From: Rachicladosporium sp. CCFEE 5018
Taxonomy: Eukaryota; Ascomycota; Dothideomycetes; Cladosporiales; Cladosporiaceae
Reading direction: 5' to 3'
Length of the DNA stretch: 64,000 bases
Assembly: GCA_002077045.2 (NCBI GenBank)
Contig: KZ111157.1
Location: 604,383-668,382, forward strand
The notes below the pieces were generated by a model that saw nothing but the letters and a program-made list of their open reading frames with translations, was not told the origin of the DNA and made no database searches. The position numbers were made by a program, and so were the translations under genes. Positions within the stretch are counted from its first letter, which is position 1. Each line of letters opens with the position of its first letter. Below are positions 11,075 through 21,506 of the stretch, piece by piece.

Positions 11075-11441
11075 ATGGCCGGCGTTCTCAGCGGCGTCTA
11101 CAAGTGCGCGACCCCGCAATCACTCGCATCCACGCCAAAACTAATCCTCCTCTGCTAGCACCCTCATCCGAAGCAACGGCGTCTTCCTTTCCACCATCTT
11201 CGCCGGCGCTTTCGCAACGGAAATGTATGAATCTGTCTTGAGGAATGCTGGGGTAGCTCATGGACACTGACTGGGTTATAGTCTATTCGACACAGGCTCC
11301 AACGCCATCTGGAACCGGATAAACAAGGGCGTACGTGTATGCGACTGGCGAGGATCATAATGGAGACTAACGCATGCATGACAGCGACAATGGAAGGACA
11401 TCAAGCATCGGTACATGGACGCTGGGGAAGATGACGAGTAA
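11075..11441 (+). CDS. qcr9: Cytochrome b-c1 complex subunit 9 (Qcr9)
   Basis: Four exons, join(11075..11103, 11159..11224, 11282..11330, 11385..11441), encode 66 aa, the usual size. Qcr9 is a small single-pass inner-membrane subunit of respiratory complex III beside the Rieske protein. The assembled product reads MAGVLSGVYN, TLIRSNGVFLSTIFAGAF, ATE, LFDTGSNAIWNRINKG, then RQWKDIKHRYMD and an acidic end. The membrane helix lies at about residues 16-33. Introns are 55, 57 and 54 nt; the first donor is GTGCGC, and the third intron has a clean ACTAAC branch site. The gene is too fragmented by introns to show as one ORF. It is divergent from the ACP gene and convergent with ost3. Confidence 0.93.
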
Positions 11442-11841
11442 GGAAAGGAGGAATGATGGGATCGTGATGAGGGAGATGGATCACTACAATGCAGGGGCTT
11501 GCGAGATACACCAAAGCTTGAAGGCTCCACGCACGGTACTCTGGGCAGCCTGTTGGGCGTGTGGTCCTGGACTGGTCTAAGTTGGGACGGCAGTCGTGTG
11601 TACATATCTTATGAAGCAGTGCTACCACCCACTTCAGCCACTGGCATGTGTCTGCATGTGTAGGGGAATCGTTGCACGAAAGCCACGACAGCAGCCACAT
11701 ATGAACTATGCGTGTTTGGCATAGCACAGTGACAAGGCGTTCGAGGCGCAAGATGATGTGTATGTTCTGCTACACTAACGCAGTATATGGTACAAATGCC
11801 TAGTACTTTCAATGCCGGTGGCTCACTTGCTCCCAACCCGA
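11442..11841. other. intergenic between convergent qcr9 and ost3
   Basis: 400 bp shared 3' region. Nothing coding is supported; it should contain both transcript ends. Confidence 0.45.
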
Positions 11842-12991
11842 CTAAAACGGCGGCAACCAGAACGGATAGCCACCATTCTTGATCCGGAACACGCTCAACA
11901 GGAATGAGTACATGCCGAGCAGCACGCCTCCCCAGACGAACACTGCTATTTGCTGAGAGCGTGGGTCCGCCATGCGCGGCACCTTGAGTGCGAGTGAGAT
12001 GGTCGCGAATGACAGTATGCCGTCTATGATGTAGTAAGTGGTCTGAACAATCGGCACGATGAGGCAATACATACACATCGCAGCAACGATCTGCGTCTCC
12101 AGGCCGAATTGGTTCTGGAACCCGCCAGCGAAGTAGCTGACTTTACCCTTCCCATCGGAAGACACATACGGCACCTTCCTAATATGATTGAACATGTGGC
12201 CTGAAGTGAAGAGCAAGACGAGAATCAAGCTGATGGCAGCCCAAAGATTGCGGTTTTGAATGACTGGCATGATGTATGGAGTCGCCACTGAGGCGAACGT
12301 GATGAAGCCGAGGACTGCAGTCGTGATCGTGACGATCTTGACGTAGTTGATTGGGCGTACCACGGGTGGGTGGGGAATGTCGGGAAGCTGGCGGACGATC
12401 CAGGCGTGGACGGGATCTGCCTTCTCGGTGCTGCGCGAATGTCAGTATCGGTTCTGAGTGGACCAGAGAGCCACAGCTTACCCAGAGCCAAAGTCGAAGC
12501 GCACAGGGGTAGCGTCAGTTTTCGCATTCGGTCCAGTTGTAGGATGGAAGAGGAGAAGCACAGGTGCTGTTTGTAATTGAAGCTGCGCACGCATCAGTCT
12601 CCGAGACAACACTGTTCCAGCATCTGCGACAACAGCATACCGACTGAAACGTCCCCTTGCCATCGCTGAAGTCCAATGTCCCGTACAGGAGTCGTCCCTC
12701 GCCCTGCTTGTCCCCCTTCATCCAGCTGCGAGCCAGCAAGTCCCACTCCGGTTGGAAGTCCCGACATAGTCCGCACCCAAATCTTGCCTCGAGCGCTGTG
12801 AGAAGTACTGCTACTGAGTAGTCTCGTGGTGCCTTTGTGAGTTCTGCATATGATGCATCGTCAAGTTTGACTGGAGCGGAAGCCGAGAGTGCTTTGCTCT
12901 GGAATTTGCTGAAGCTATCAGATGGTGCTTTCTTGGCAGCCAGCGCCGTGAAGGGTAGCAGCGATGCGGTGAGGAGAGTGAGTAGTCTCAT
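11842..12991 (-). CDS. ost3: Oligosaccharyltransferase subunit Ost3/Ost6
   Basis: Three exons, complement(11842..12430, 12482..12582, 12641..12991), encode 346 aa. Ost3/Ost6 is a thioredoxin-like oxidoreductase subunit of the ER oligosaccharyltransferase that holds acceptor proteins by mixed disulfides to help N-glycosylation. A signal peptide covers residues 1-18 (MRLLTLLTASLLPFTALA). The lumenal thioredoxin domain has the CxxC motif FGCGLC (Cys73, Cys76), followed by VLLLFHPTTGP. The C-terminal half has four hydrophobic helices, as in the family, ending in FRIKNGGYPFWLPPF. Introns are 58 and 51 nt; the junctions give FQS-LQLQTAP and GSG-TEKADP. The ATG at 12991 is chosen because it starts the signal peptide. 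Divergent from the coiled-coil gene 237 bp away. Confidence 0.93.
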
Positions 12992-13228
12992 AGCGGCGGT
13001 GTGGTAGTGACAGTAACTACTCGCAATGGCAGTTCGCAGTGCCAACGTATGGCGGAGGTCAAGCTGTCCTCTTGGCACCAATGCCGGAGTTCGGAGAAAC
13101 CACTTCCGGTGTTTACTCCACGCGCGCACTTTCCGATCCAACTTCACGACGACGACAACACAGCACATGATCCTCGCATACAGTAGATGAGAGCACGCGC
13201 ATAGTCGCGCGAACATACTACAGCGAAC

Positions 13229-15223
13229 ATGGTACCGCAGCCATCGACAATGCGAGCACAGGCTTACGAAAATGCATTGAATACATCTGCGCTTGAGGTA
13301 AAGTACGCGCAAAATACACATACAGTCGACATCATATCCAAGGATGAGGACATCCGCCGCCTTCGCTTTGACGTGCATATACTGGAGGACGACTGTGATG
13401 AGCTGCGCGATCTGCTGCAGCAGGAGGAGGATCGATCGGACGCCTTCGAGAAGTTGGTGAATGAGAACTTGGCGCGAGCTGAGGATGCTGAGGCTGCACT
13501 TGTCGAGGCGGAGACTGAGCTACGTGCGAGGGAGCAGGATGGACTGCGACTGCAAGCTGAAGCGCAGGCACTGCGCGATGCAAGACAAGACAATACTGCG
13601 GTCCTCACTGAGAAGCTCGCACTCACCCGTGAGCTAAGTGTGCTGAAACCGGAGCTGGAGCACCTCAAGGCACAGGCCGAGTCGACCGAACAGCTGCTTA
13701 GCGACAAGCTTGCACTACAACGTCAGCTGACCGAGATTCAATGCGAAGTCGAGAATGCCAGACGCGAGGCGAAGCGGGCACTCGCCAAGCGCAGGAACAC
13801 TGGCTTCGAGATCGCTCAGGAGGAGCAGCTTGACGATCTGAAGAAGCAGCTTGCGAAGGAGAAGCGTGCTCGCGAACGCGCCGAGGAAGCTACCGAGAAT
13901 GCTCAGGGCGATATGGATGTCAACGACATTCGCAAGCAGCTCAGTCGCGAGAAGAAGGCGAGAGAGAAGCTCGAGGAGGAACTTGCCGCCATGCAAGAGA
14001 ACACGCAGATTGAGGATGTTCGTAAGGACTTGCTGAAGGAGAAGAAGACAAAGCAACGGCTTGAGGATGTGGTCGAGACTCTGCAAGCTGAGCTTGACAA
14101 GGAGAGGAAGACTGCCGCTCGCGCTGCGAGACGTGCTGATGGCAATGCTGAGGCTGATGACCAAGCCGAGGAGCTGCGTCAGGAGCTGGCAAAGGAGAAG
14201 AAGGAGCGTCAGCGCGCTGAGAACAGCGTGGCCAAGGCTACTGAGGAGCACGAAGCACAGCAGGCCACTCTCAACGACAAGCTAAATCAGTTCCGCCGCA
14301 AGTTGAAGGACACTAAAGACAAGCTGAAGGAAGCCGGAGTCCAGCTCACGGCCGCGAAGGAGGCAGCACCGCCAGCAGCAAAGAAGGCACCAGCCAAGGC
14401 CGCCGCGAAAGCCGCTACAGCCAAGGGACCCGCCGCCGTCAACGCGAAGAAGCGCTCAGCCGCTACCATGGACCCCGACGCCAGCGGCCTCGGCACCCCA
14501 GGCGATGGCCCAGCCGCGAAGCGCGGTCGCAAAGCAGCAGGCGTAGGCGACAAAAGCACCTTCTCCATCACGCCATTCCTTAACAGGACGATGACCACTG
14601 ATGTCGAGAGGGACGGGTCAGACGCCGAGGCACAGTCGCCAGCTGCCAACAAAGCGTCCACGAAGAAAGCTCTTGCGCCTGCTGCGTCGAGTAAGGCTAA
14701 CGTGCAGCCTACCCAGAAGCCTGCTGTCCAGCGCAAGCCGAAGATGCCTGTCATGGCTGTTGTGGCCGAGGAGGACGAGGACGTGCATACGCAGGGCCAG
14801 GAGAATGCGAATCCTGCTGCTGGGATGAAAGTCAAGACGAAGGTTACGGACGGGACTGATCATGTGTCTAGCAAGCCTAAGCCTCGCAAGTCGCTTGTTG
14901 ATTTCGAGACGTTCCGGCAGCAGGACGCGAGGGTCACGCAGGTGCAGCCGAAGAAGAGGAAGCTGGGTGGTCTGGGGAAGACGCTGTTCGACGAGGAGGA
15001 AGAGGCGTTGCCTGCGGCGAAGACTGGCTTTGGCAGTAGGGCGCTGTTCGGGACGAAGGGGTATGGTGTGTTGGCTGGTGGCAAGAAGGGCTCGAGTCTG
15101 ATCGGCAAGAGTAGTGGGGTTGGAAGGAGTGTCTTGCTGAGCGCTGCAGATGGTAGTGGGTTCCAGTTCTCGCCGTTGAAGCGGAGTCGGAAGCTTAACC
15201 TCGACGACACGCTCAGAGGATGA
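13229..15223 (+). CDS. Long coiled-coil protein with basic, proline/alanine-rich tail
   Basis: Single exon, 664 aa. Residues about 30-380 are almost entirely predicted coiled coil: charged heptads such as ELRQELAKEKKERQRAE and related KQLxKEKKARE blocks, repeated four or five times. About 385-420 is a K/A-rich stretch with many alanines (histone H1-like composition). The rest is disordered, with basic clusters (KKRSAA, KRGRK, PKKRKLGG) that look like nuclear signals. STFSITPFLNRT and the end FQFSPLKRSRK are compact motifs; SPLKR fits a CDK site. I do not recognise the family with certainty; a nuclear or spindle/kinetochore structural role is inference only. An in-frame second ATG at 13250 is also possible. 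Confidence 0.8.
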   Translation: MVPQPSTMRAQAYENALNTSALEVKYAQNTHTVDIISKDEDIRRLRFDVHILEDDCDELRDLLQQEEDRSDAFEKLVNENLARAEDAEAALVEAETELRAREQDGLRLQAEAQALRDARQDNTAVLTEKLALTRELSVLKPELEHLKAQAESTEQLLSDKLALQRQLTEIQCEVENARREAKRALAKRRNTGFEIAQEEQLDDLKKQLAKEKRARERAEEATENAQGDMDVNDIRKQLSREKKAREKLEEELAAMQENTQIEDVRKDLLKEKKTKQRLEDVVETLQAELDKERKTAARAARRADGNAEADDQAEELRQELAKEKKERQRAENSVAKATEEHEAQQATLNDKLNQFRRKLKDTKDKLKEAGVQLTAAKEAAPPAAKKAPAKAAAKAATAKGPAAVNAKKRSAATMDPDASGLGTPGDGPAAKRGRKAAGVGDKSTFSITPFLNRTMTTDVERDGSDAEAQSPAANKASTKKALAPAASSKANVQPTQKPAVQRKPKMPVMAVVAEEDEDVHTQGQENANPAAGMKVKTKVTDGTDHVSSKPKPRKSLVDFETFRQQDARVTQVQPKKRKLGGLGKTLFDEEEEALPAAKTGFGSRALFGTKGYGVLAGGKKGSSLIGKSSGVGRSVLLSAADGSGFQFSPLKRSRKLNLDDTLRG

Positions 15224-15354
15224 GGAGGGTGCACGAGGATTTCGTAAGGCGAGTTGTGTCATTGCTCGGGCGGCACATGCATGGTGTTATGCAATTCCAC
15301 GATACCTGGCTACGTACATGAAGATTCATTTCCTTCCCGAGCTCCTCATCTCAG

Positions 15355-16439
15355 CTATGGCACCAGAATTGCCCGCCCTCTCACCCTGCCTGCCCCCAAA
15401 TCGTCAATTGCCTTCTGGAAGTCTTCCAGCTTATATTTACTCGTATGCAGCTTGACCTTGCCCTGAGCAGCGAGGACCATAAGCTCAGCCAGATCGTTGT
15501 AAGAGCCGACGAGGTTGCCCACAAAGTTGATCTCGGTTGAGATGATGTCGATCGTGGGGATGTTAATGTTCTCGCCGTAGCCAACAACATAGTAATTGCC
15601 AGCGCGACGCACCATCTTCACTCCTGTCGCTGTCGACCCGCCTTCGGCTACGAAATCGATGACGGCTTCTGCGCCTTTGCCGCCAGTGAGGTCGAGGACC
15701 TGTTTGACGAAGGAGTCGTCCTTGCTAGGTTGAATTATGTGATCGGCACCCAATTGCTTCGCGAGAGCGAGAGCATCGGCATTCTGGTCGATCACGATGA
15801 GGGACGCTGGACTTATGGCCTTCAGCACTTGGATGCCGATATGGCCTAGACCTCCGGCGCCGATCATAACTACCCATTCTCCAGGTCGGAGGAGCTTCGC
15901 AGCTTTGGCAACAGCGTGGTACGCAGTCAAGCCAGCATCTGCCAACGCAGCCACATCAGCCGGCTCGAGCGAGGGGTCGAGCTTGATCACACTACGAGCA
16001 GTCGTCTTCAGGTACTCAGCGTACCCGCCATCGCTGTCTATCCCTGGGAACTGGGATGCTTCGCAGTGAACGTCGTCGCCAGAGCGGCAAGCTCGGCAGA
16101 GTCCGCAGGTCACGAGAGGGTGCAGGATCACTTTGTCGCCTACGGTTAGATTTGTGACTGCGTCGCCAAGGGCGTGGATCCAGCCTGCGTTCTCATGGCC
16201 GATGGTGTAGGGGAGCTTGACGCCGGACTTTTCGGCCCATCTAGGAATTGTCAGTGAGAACACGGAGGAGTTGCAAAGAGTAGATTAACTCACTGTCCTT
16301 CGAGAATGTGGATGTCAGTTCTGCAGACACCTGCTGCTCCGATCTTGACGATCACATCCAGTGGCGATGTGATCTTTGGCTCAGGTGCTTCATCCAGTTG
16401 CAGATTCTGGTTGTACCCAACCACGCGAACGACTTTCAT
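15355..16439 (-). CDS. Zinc-dependent NAD(P) alcohol dehydrogenase (MDR family)
   Basis: Two exons, complement(15355..16240, 16294..16439), with a 53-nt intron, encode 343 aa, the normal MDR length. Catalytic zinc ligands are seen as GVCRTDIH and GHENAGW. The structural zinc loop is CGLCRACRSGDDVHC with four cysteines. The cofactor fold has GAGGLGHIG followed by VIDQNADA, an acidic residue that usually favours NAD over NADP. The enzyme should oxidise alcohols or reduce aldehydes reversibly in the cytosol; the substrate cannot be told. The first exon gives MKVVRVVGYNQNLQLDE. It converges on the coiled-coil gene with 131 bp between stops. Confidence 0.92.
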
Positions 16440-17605
16440 GATGGCAGCTTTGCCTAACGACGATGAGATGCAGTGATGAGGCCATGTTAATGTCGATCCG
16501 CAGTAGTCTTATACTGCGTTTATTGCCGTAGTATCCGGTCGAGAGGACTGGTGAAGAGGGGAAAGTCGATGTATCTCCATGGCATTTGATGGATCATGGG
16601 CCTGGACCCGGAAGCATTCCGATGGCAATTGGAACCTCACCGCCTTTACGTGCATATCAAATACTCAGTCGTCAAATACTCAGTCGTCAGTCAACACATA
16701 ATCTGAGCGGGCGAAAACAGCGTAGTAACGTGGCTGTGTGGTAGCATTGGTGTACTTATGCCTCGTTGGTCATTGGACGTTTGCGATTACAGCTCCGCGA
16801 TGGATCAGCCCTCGGCGCACACATGTCCTCCAATTGTCTTGCATCGGCAATGCGTAAGTCGTGGCTGCTCCAGGGCCGGATATGATCACTCAGAGGTAAG
16901 GCCGACATTCGTCGGCCCTCATGGCAGCTTCCATGACCATCGTGCTAGTTGTCATGATGGCGTCGCTCCGAGCGAATGTCAAGCCTCCCCGTCTTCTCTC
17001 ACATCCGCCTCTTTTGAATGCTTTGTCCTCCTATACTTCCACCAGTGTATCTGCTTCAGTGCAGCGATGCAGTGCTGACGATGAGAGGCGCATAGTTTCC
17101 TGAGCGCTCGTTGGAAGTAGCTCCTCCTGGAAGCAGTGTGCCACCGCAGCACTCCCTCAGCTGGATTTGTGTGATCCATTGGTTACGATTTGGATGAGAG
17201 AACAAGAGGAATTACTTGACCACGAAATAGACAGAGGTATACAATACTGACTATGCTCGGCGGGATGTTTACATCTGGAAGCGCACTTTAAGTGTCTATG
17301 CTCAATCGAGGTTGATTTTGGGAAGCTGCGATACACCGTCACATACCTTCCGCCAGGTTCTGCCTTCAAAGCCACACTTCCGCCGCCTGGCTCGTGAAGC
17401 ACACCGCCGTCTCTCCCGCGGCGAAAGCGGGAGACGCGTCAGCTAGGCTGCACTTCTTCACTCTGCTTCACGTTCTGTTCAACATCAACCACCTGCCAAC
17501 ACACACCACCTCGCTTACACGCACTCTTAGCTTTCGCTGAGCCTGCTGAACCAGGAGTCTGGAGTTCGAACAGAGAAGGTATAGTTGCACCACTCCTTCC
17601 CCGTG
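16440..17605. other. intergenic, no supported gene
   Basis: About 1.17 kb. It contains a small direct repeat of AAATACTCAGTCGTC near 16658-16689. ORFs present are short and featureless. Confidence 0.45.
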
Positions 17606-18403
17606 ATGGCGAAATCCAAAGGCAGCGCTGGCGGCAGCAGCAGCAGCAGCAGTAGCAGACGCGGAAGCACTCACAAACAGCCATCGAAAACGACGCGCCC
17701 ACAGGTGCAGTCATTCCACCGCATGACTACACGCGGTCGTGCGAGCCAGTTCCGCATCATGGACCTCCCGCCAGAACTACGCAACGAGATCTATGCGTAC
17801 GCTTTCGTAAAGCCTGACGGCATTCCTCTGCTCAGCTACCGCATCCCCGCGCTGCTCCAAGTCAGCAGCCACATCCGCAGAGAGGCGATCGGTCTTTTCA
17901 CTGGCGTGAATCATTTCCAGGTCACGACTCGCTGCAACTATTGCGTCAAGACCTCACACTTCGCCAACAAGAAACATATGTACTACTACGACTCTGGAAT
18001 ACTGGGTCCCGATCACCCCGTACCCTCAAGCATCGCTCGCAGGAATTGGCTAATCCTCAACCATGCCGTCTTCGCTGGACTGGTCGTCGAGGTGTGCTGT
18101 TGCTGCTGTCCGGGAGGGACTCGCATCGCTACTCTCAAGGCTGCAGTGGATGGTGGGGTGCTCAAGACGCAAGCCGAGCTGTACCAGGAGGAGACTTTCC
18201 CGAAGTCGGCCAGAGAGGAGCTGAAGGAAGCCCTAGGCGTTGTTGAGAAGAACGTCTTGAAGGCTGTGAAGGCTGTGTCGCAAAAGGCTAAGGGGACCGA
18301 GAAGGGCTTGATTGGGTTGGACATGGAGGATATGAAGAAGATTGTGTCGAAGCTGAGAGTGCCGGTGGGTGGTGGGCTGGATGATCTGAAGGTGAATGGG
18401 TGA
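17606..18403 (+). CDS. 2EXR / F-box-like family protein
   Basis: Single exon, 265 aa from the ATG at 17606; the frame is open slightly upstream but only with a TTG. A serine-rich repeat (about residues 11-17, from a CAG/AGC microsatellite) precedes FRIMDLPPELRNEIY (about 49-63) and PALLQVSSHIRREAIGLF. Together these form the LPxELRNxIY...RxE pattern of fungal 2EXR/F-box-like proteins, a large and poorly characterised lineage-expanded family in Dothideomycetes. A run of cysteines (CCCCC) lies near residue 167. The C-terminal third is lysine-rich and probably helical. Function unknown; substrate recognition for ubiquitin ligases is only a family-level guess. Confidence 0.75.
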   Translation: MAKSKGSAGGSSSSSSSRRGSTHKQPSKTTRPQVQSFHRMTTRGRASQFRIMDLPPELRNEIYAYAFVKPDGIPLLSYRIPALLQVSSHIRREAIGLFTGVNHFQVTTRCNYCVKTSHFANKKHMYYYDSGILGPDHPVPSSIARRNWLILNHAVFAGLVVEVCCCCCPGGTRIATLKAAVDGGVLKTQAELYQEETFPKSAREELKEALGVVEKNVLKAVKAVSQKAKGTEKGLIGLDMEDMKKIVSKLRVPVGGGLDDLKVNG

Positions 18404-18771
18404 AAAGTTGCGGCAGGATGGTAGATGCGAAGTGAGTCATAGCCCTGGGTTAGACGCATGAGGTGGAGGAAGCTCGCTGACTGCCCATGATGCAACAGGT
18501 TACATGATTTGCTGGGGGATGGTCGAGGAGAGAGTGGCGAATTTGGAGGAGACGCCAGCATTGGGTCATTGAATGCAAAGCGACTGGTTTCTCGCTTTAC
18601 TGGTACACTGGTGATGACTTCACAGGGTGCACAGTACGGGAGCGTAGCAATGGTTAGCGTCGTACTGAGAGTGTCAACGTTCTGGAGCATGTGCACGGGA
18701 ACAGGACGGCTTTTCACGACTCTTGCTTTAGTTTGTATAAGACACTTCGAACGAGGAACTCTCGTTTTCTG
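18404..18771. other. intergenic
   Basis: About 370 bp downstream of the 2EXR gene. Nothing coding is supported. Confidence 0.4.
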
Positions 18772-19401
18772 CTACGTTTGCTCAGGCGCGTTCAGTCGAC
18801 GATCTGTAGTTTTCTGCTTCGTACACAGCGAGCGAATAGTCGTATGTGCGTCACGTAACTGATCTCGAATGTCGCTCAATTCCTGCTGGAGCGTCCTGAC
18901 ATGGCAGCATACTGCCCCGATGGAGGTCGTTTGAGCGTCGAGCTGGTCTCTGGCGGCATCGGTGAAGCCGGCTAAGCGTGCGCCCAGTGTCGATAGGTCT
19001 TCGTGCTCATCTGCTATCGACGGCACTGGGCTTGAAACGCGGAGCGAGACGTTGCTACGGCTGCGACGTGACGTTGCGGAGGCTTCAGTGGTATCGCTGT
19101 GCCCAGTCGAAGTCGAGCATTGTTTTTGTCTGCTGTCTGCAAGCAGCGTCGCAGTGAAAACTGGAGACCGTCGATGGCTCTTGCGGCTCCGCGACCGTGG
19201 CTTTATGGTGGGACTGAACGTCCCGTCGTTGACCCTGATGCCGGACAATCCAAGCTCGTCCTCGGACGAGGCAGGCTCGATAAGATGCTCGAACTGCAGC
19301 TCTTGCTGCGAACGCTGTCTTCTGCCAAACCTAAGACGCAGGTCAGTGCTGGAGCATACTCGCACGGCGATCAGAGTCGACCAACATCTTACGAAGTTCA
19401 C
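18772..19401 (-). CDS. hypothetical protein, serine-rich with C-terminal coiled coil (uncertain)
   Basis: Open for 209 codons but without an ATG at its left end (GTG only), so any real gene needs an upstream exon. The adjacent minus-strand frame at about 19402-19520 (LISGTYQPSSVHQV, ERDPECELR) looks coding and ends at a GTAAGA donor, but I could not find a splice that keeps both frames. The middle is rich in R/S (KPRSRSRKSHRRSP). The end reads as an amphipathic helix (VRTLQQELSDIRDQLRDAH). No family recognised. A decayed gene is an equal possibility given the gene-poor setting. Confidence 0.35.
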   Translation of the reverse strand: MNFVRCWSTLIAVRVCSSTDLRLRFGRRQRSQQELQFEHLIEPASSEDELGLSGIRVNDGTFSPTIKPRSRSRKSHRRSPVFTATLLADSRQKQCSTSTGHSDTTEASATSRRSRSNVSLRVSSPVPSIADEHEDLSTLGARLAGFTDAARDQLDAQTTSIGAVCCHVRTLQQELSDIRDQLRDAHTTIRSLCTKQKTTDRRLNAPEQT

Positions 19402-19989
19402 ACTCCGGATCTCTCTCGTTGAGGCTGGTTCGTGGCTCTGTGGACGGTAAGACCTGATGGACGCTCGATGGTTGATAAGTACCAGAGATTAGTTTAGCGA
19501 ACTGGCGATGGCCAAGAGAGTGATAAGTGCGACTAAGACGACAAGTGGAATGGAATTGCAGAAGCCGCAAAAGCTGATGCGGTGTATGTATACGAGCGCA
19601 GTCAAAGCAACGAGAGACATTGACGAGAGCGTAAAGGCAGTGCATGGGAAAGATCGTGCAGACTTAGGACAGGTGGTAGGGAGAGGTGGCTGTATGCCGA
19701 CAGCGACTTGCCTGTAATGTGTATTACTTAGTCGAATGTTTGTCTAGCGGCTGCATTGATTACTTGCTTGTCGGGCTCGATGTCTGTTTTGCAGGCTCCA
19801 GAGCTGCGGAGGCCAAACAGAGGGTGATCTGCGTAGCGATGTAGCCGCGCGGATTGGTACTCCCTACTTGCCTCTGCGAGCATACCTTCCCTGAAGCCAA
19901 TCGTTAAGTATAGGCCCTTATGGTCCCGGACCACTGGAGTGGACCTGGGGCAGTCCCCGTTCAACGATGGTGTATGGTATTGCCCAGAG

Positions 19990-21080
19990 ACACCGGTAAC
20001 GATATTCGACATGTAGTGTAAGATATCCAGATGCGCAGAACAGCAGAATCGTAGCTCACGTCAAACACAGGACCTTCCGCATTTCAATTGTCCAGACGCC
20101 CGATCTCGAGAACTGAAATCTCGCACGCACCATCAATGCCAGCTCCGATTCATTGAGGCCGGGCTTAGACGCACTAGGAACGATGGCCAGCATGTAGTAC
20201 AGGATCCCTGATGCACAGATTCAGGAGCAAGTAGCTTGTGTTGATCATGAAGATACTCGTTTTCCAGCTCTCTGAACGTCAACTCCCGTCCACCAAAGGT
20301 TCATAAATGCGCGACACTCGCGGGCTCCTGTTCGTCGAAAGTGCGTTGCAGTCACCGAGTATGTCGGCAACGTGGCCGTCATGTAATGAAACGCTATCGC
20401 AGCATAGAGTTCGTAGCATTGCAGCATGTGTCGAGCATAGGACTTCTCGCTCTTCCGATGTCGAGACACCCACTCCCGACCCGCAGAAAGCCCCAGCCCG
20501 AGATCGTTCATGGAAGGCACATCGTACTGACTGAAGATCCCGGAACGTCGCCCAACATGTGAGTCAGTCCCCGGTAAGGTACAGGAGTCCAGGGACTGGG
20601 TGCATGTGTCGAACATCAGGGCTTTAGGGCGCGAAGAAGTTTATGAGAGCTTCTTAGGGAGCTGGTGGGTCGAGTATAGTTGACAGGTCAGCTATGTGAG
20701 ATGCGCAATCCCCGTAGATGCAGAACAGAAGCGTGGGTCGTGCTGTCGGAGATGGCAGCACAGCGTGATTCACGGCCTGCAACTCTCAAGAGTGTGGATT
20801 TGTATTCGATTTCTCTTGTCTAGACAAACGCTCCCGATCACCAAATTCCCGAAGTCTAAGACCAGTCCAGAGCAAGGAAGTCATCCTACTTTCGACAACC
20901 AAAACTTCACAAGTGCGACACTCATCCATCGCGGGCGTGTCGTGGTGACTGAACATCCCAAAACGGTGGCCGATATGTGAAAATCGGTGCCCGGTCGCAC
21001 ATGTCGAGCTCAAGAACTTTTATTGTTTTTTAATGTCTGGACATACACTCCAGACCTCCAAACGTTCACAAGCTAAAGAA
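19990..21080. repeat. diverged tandem repeat, period about 180 bp
   Basis: Related segments recur at about 20000, 20185, 20365, 20545, and again around 20700 and 20960. Each copy carries a block like ACATGTAGTACAGGAT or AACATGTGAGTCAGT, preceded about 50-80 bp earlier by TTCA(C/T)AA(G/A)TGCG or TTCATGGAAGGCAC, and before that by GTC(C/T)AGAC...CTCCCGA. Copies are heavily diverged with indels. Minus-strand translation of two copies gives similar peptides (GRRSGIFSQYDVPSMND and GHRFGMFSHHDTPAMDE), so the unit may descend from coding DNA. I aligned these by eye only. Confidence 0.5.
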
Positions 21081-21224
21081 AAGTCCAGGTCAAACCTTCG
21101 AAGCCCGCTTGCCGCCCAATTTACCTTCTACATTTTACATCAGCATTCGCAGGGTGAGTTGCTTCCGGCAAGCCGATTGGAGGAGACATACTGATGCGTG
21201 ACAGCGTAGTCCGATATCGTCGCC

Positions 21225-21506
21225 ATGCGTCGCTTCGACACCGCTCTCGAGATTACGAAGTCGACTAGCGACTCGTCTCCTGCGCAAGATGCGATGGACG
21301 CGCAGTCCAGCACAACAAGCTCATCGGTCTCGGCTGCCGTGCTCCCGCCGCTGGACATTCAGTTCGTTGATCGTGCAGATCTCACGCTGCCGGGTATCGT
21401 TCCCCACACAGCTAGGATCCCAAACAACACCCTAAGAGGCCGATGCTCCATCTGCGGGCGTGACGTTAGCCTGAACTACAGGTGCCGCGGAGGACCTGGT
21501 AGTTGA
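21225..21506 (+). CDS. small hypothetical protein with Cys cluster (uncertain)
   Basis: Starts with ATG and is 93 aa long. Serine-rich first half (SSTTSSSVSAAV), then LPPLDIQFVDRADLTLPGI, and a C-terminal RGRCSICGRDVSLNYRC with three cysteines spaced like half of a small zinc site. No family recognised. The gene density around it is low, and it could be a fragment or the first exon of a longer gene. Confidence 0.35.
   Translation: MRRFDTALEITKSTSDSSPAQDAMDAQSSTTSSSVSAAVLPPLDIQFVDRADLTLPGIVPHTARIPNNTLRGRCSICGRDVSLNYRCRGGPGS

Noticed and set aside
13264..14835. Several minus-strand ORFs up to 182 codons
   Set aside because: Mirror frames of the coiled-coil gene, rich in Leu/Ser because GAG/AAG repeats read as CTC/CTT on the other strand.
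19402..19645. Upstream exon for the uncertain gene at 18772-19401
   Set aside because: The frame is protein-like and has a donor, but no acceptor restores the downstream frame, so I did not merge them.
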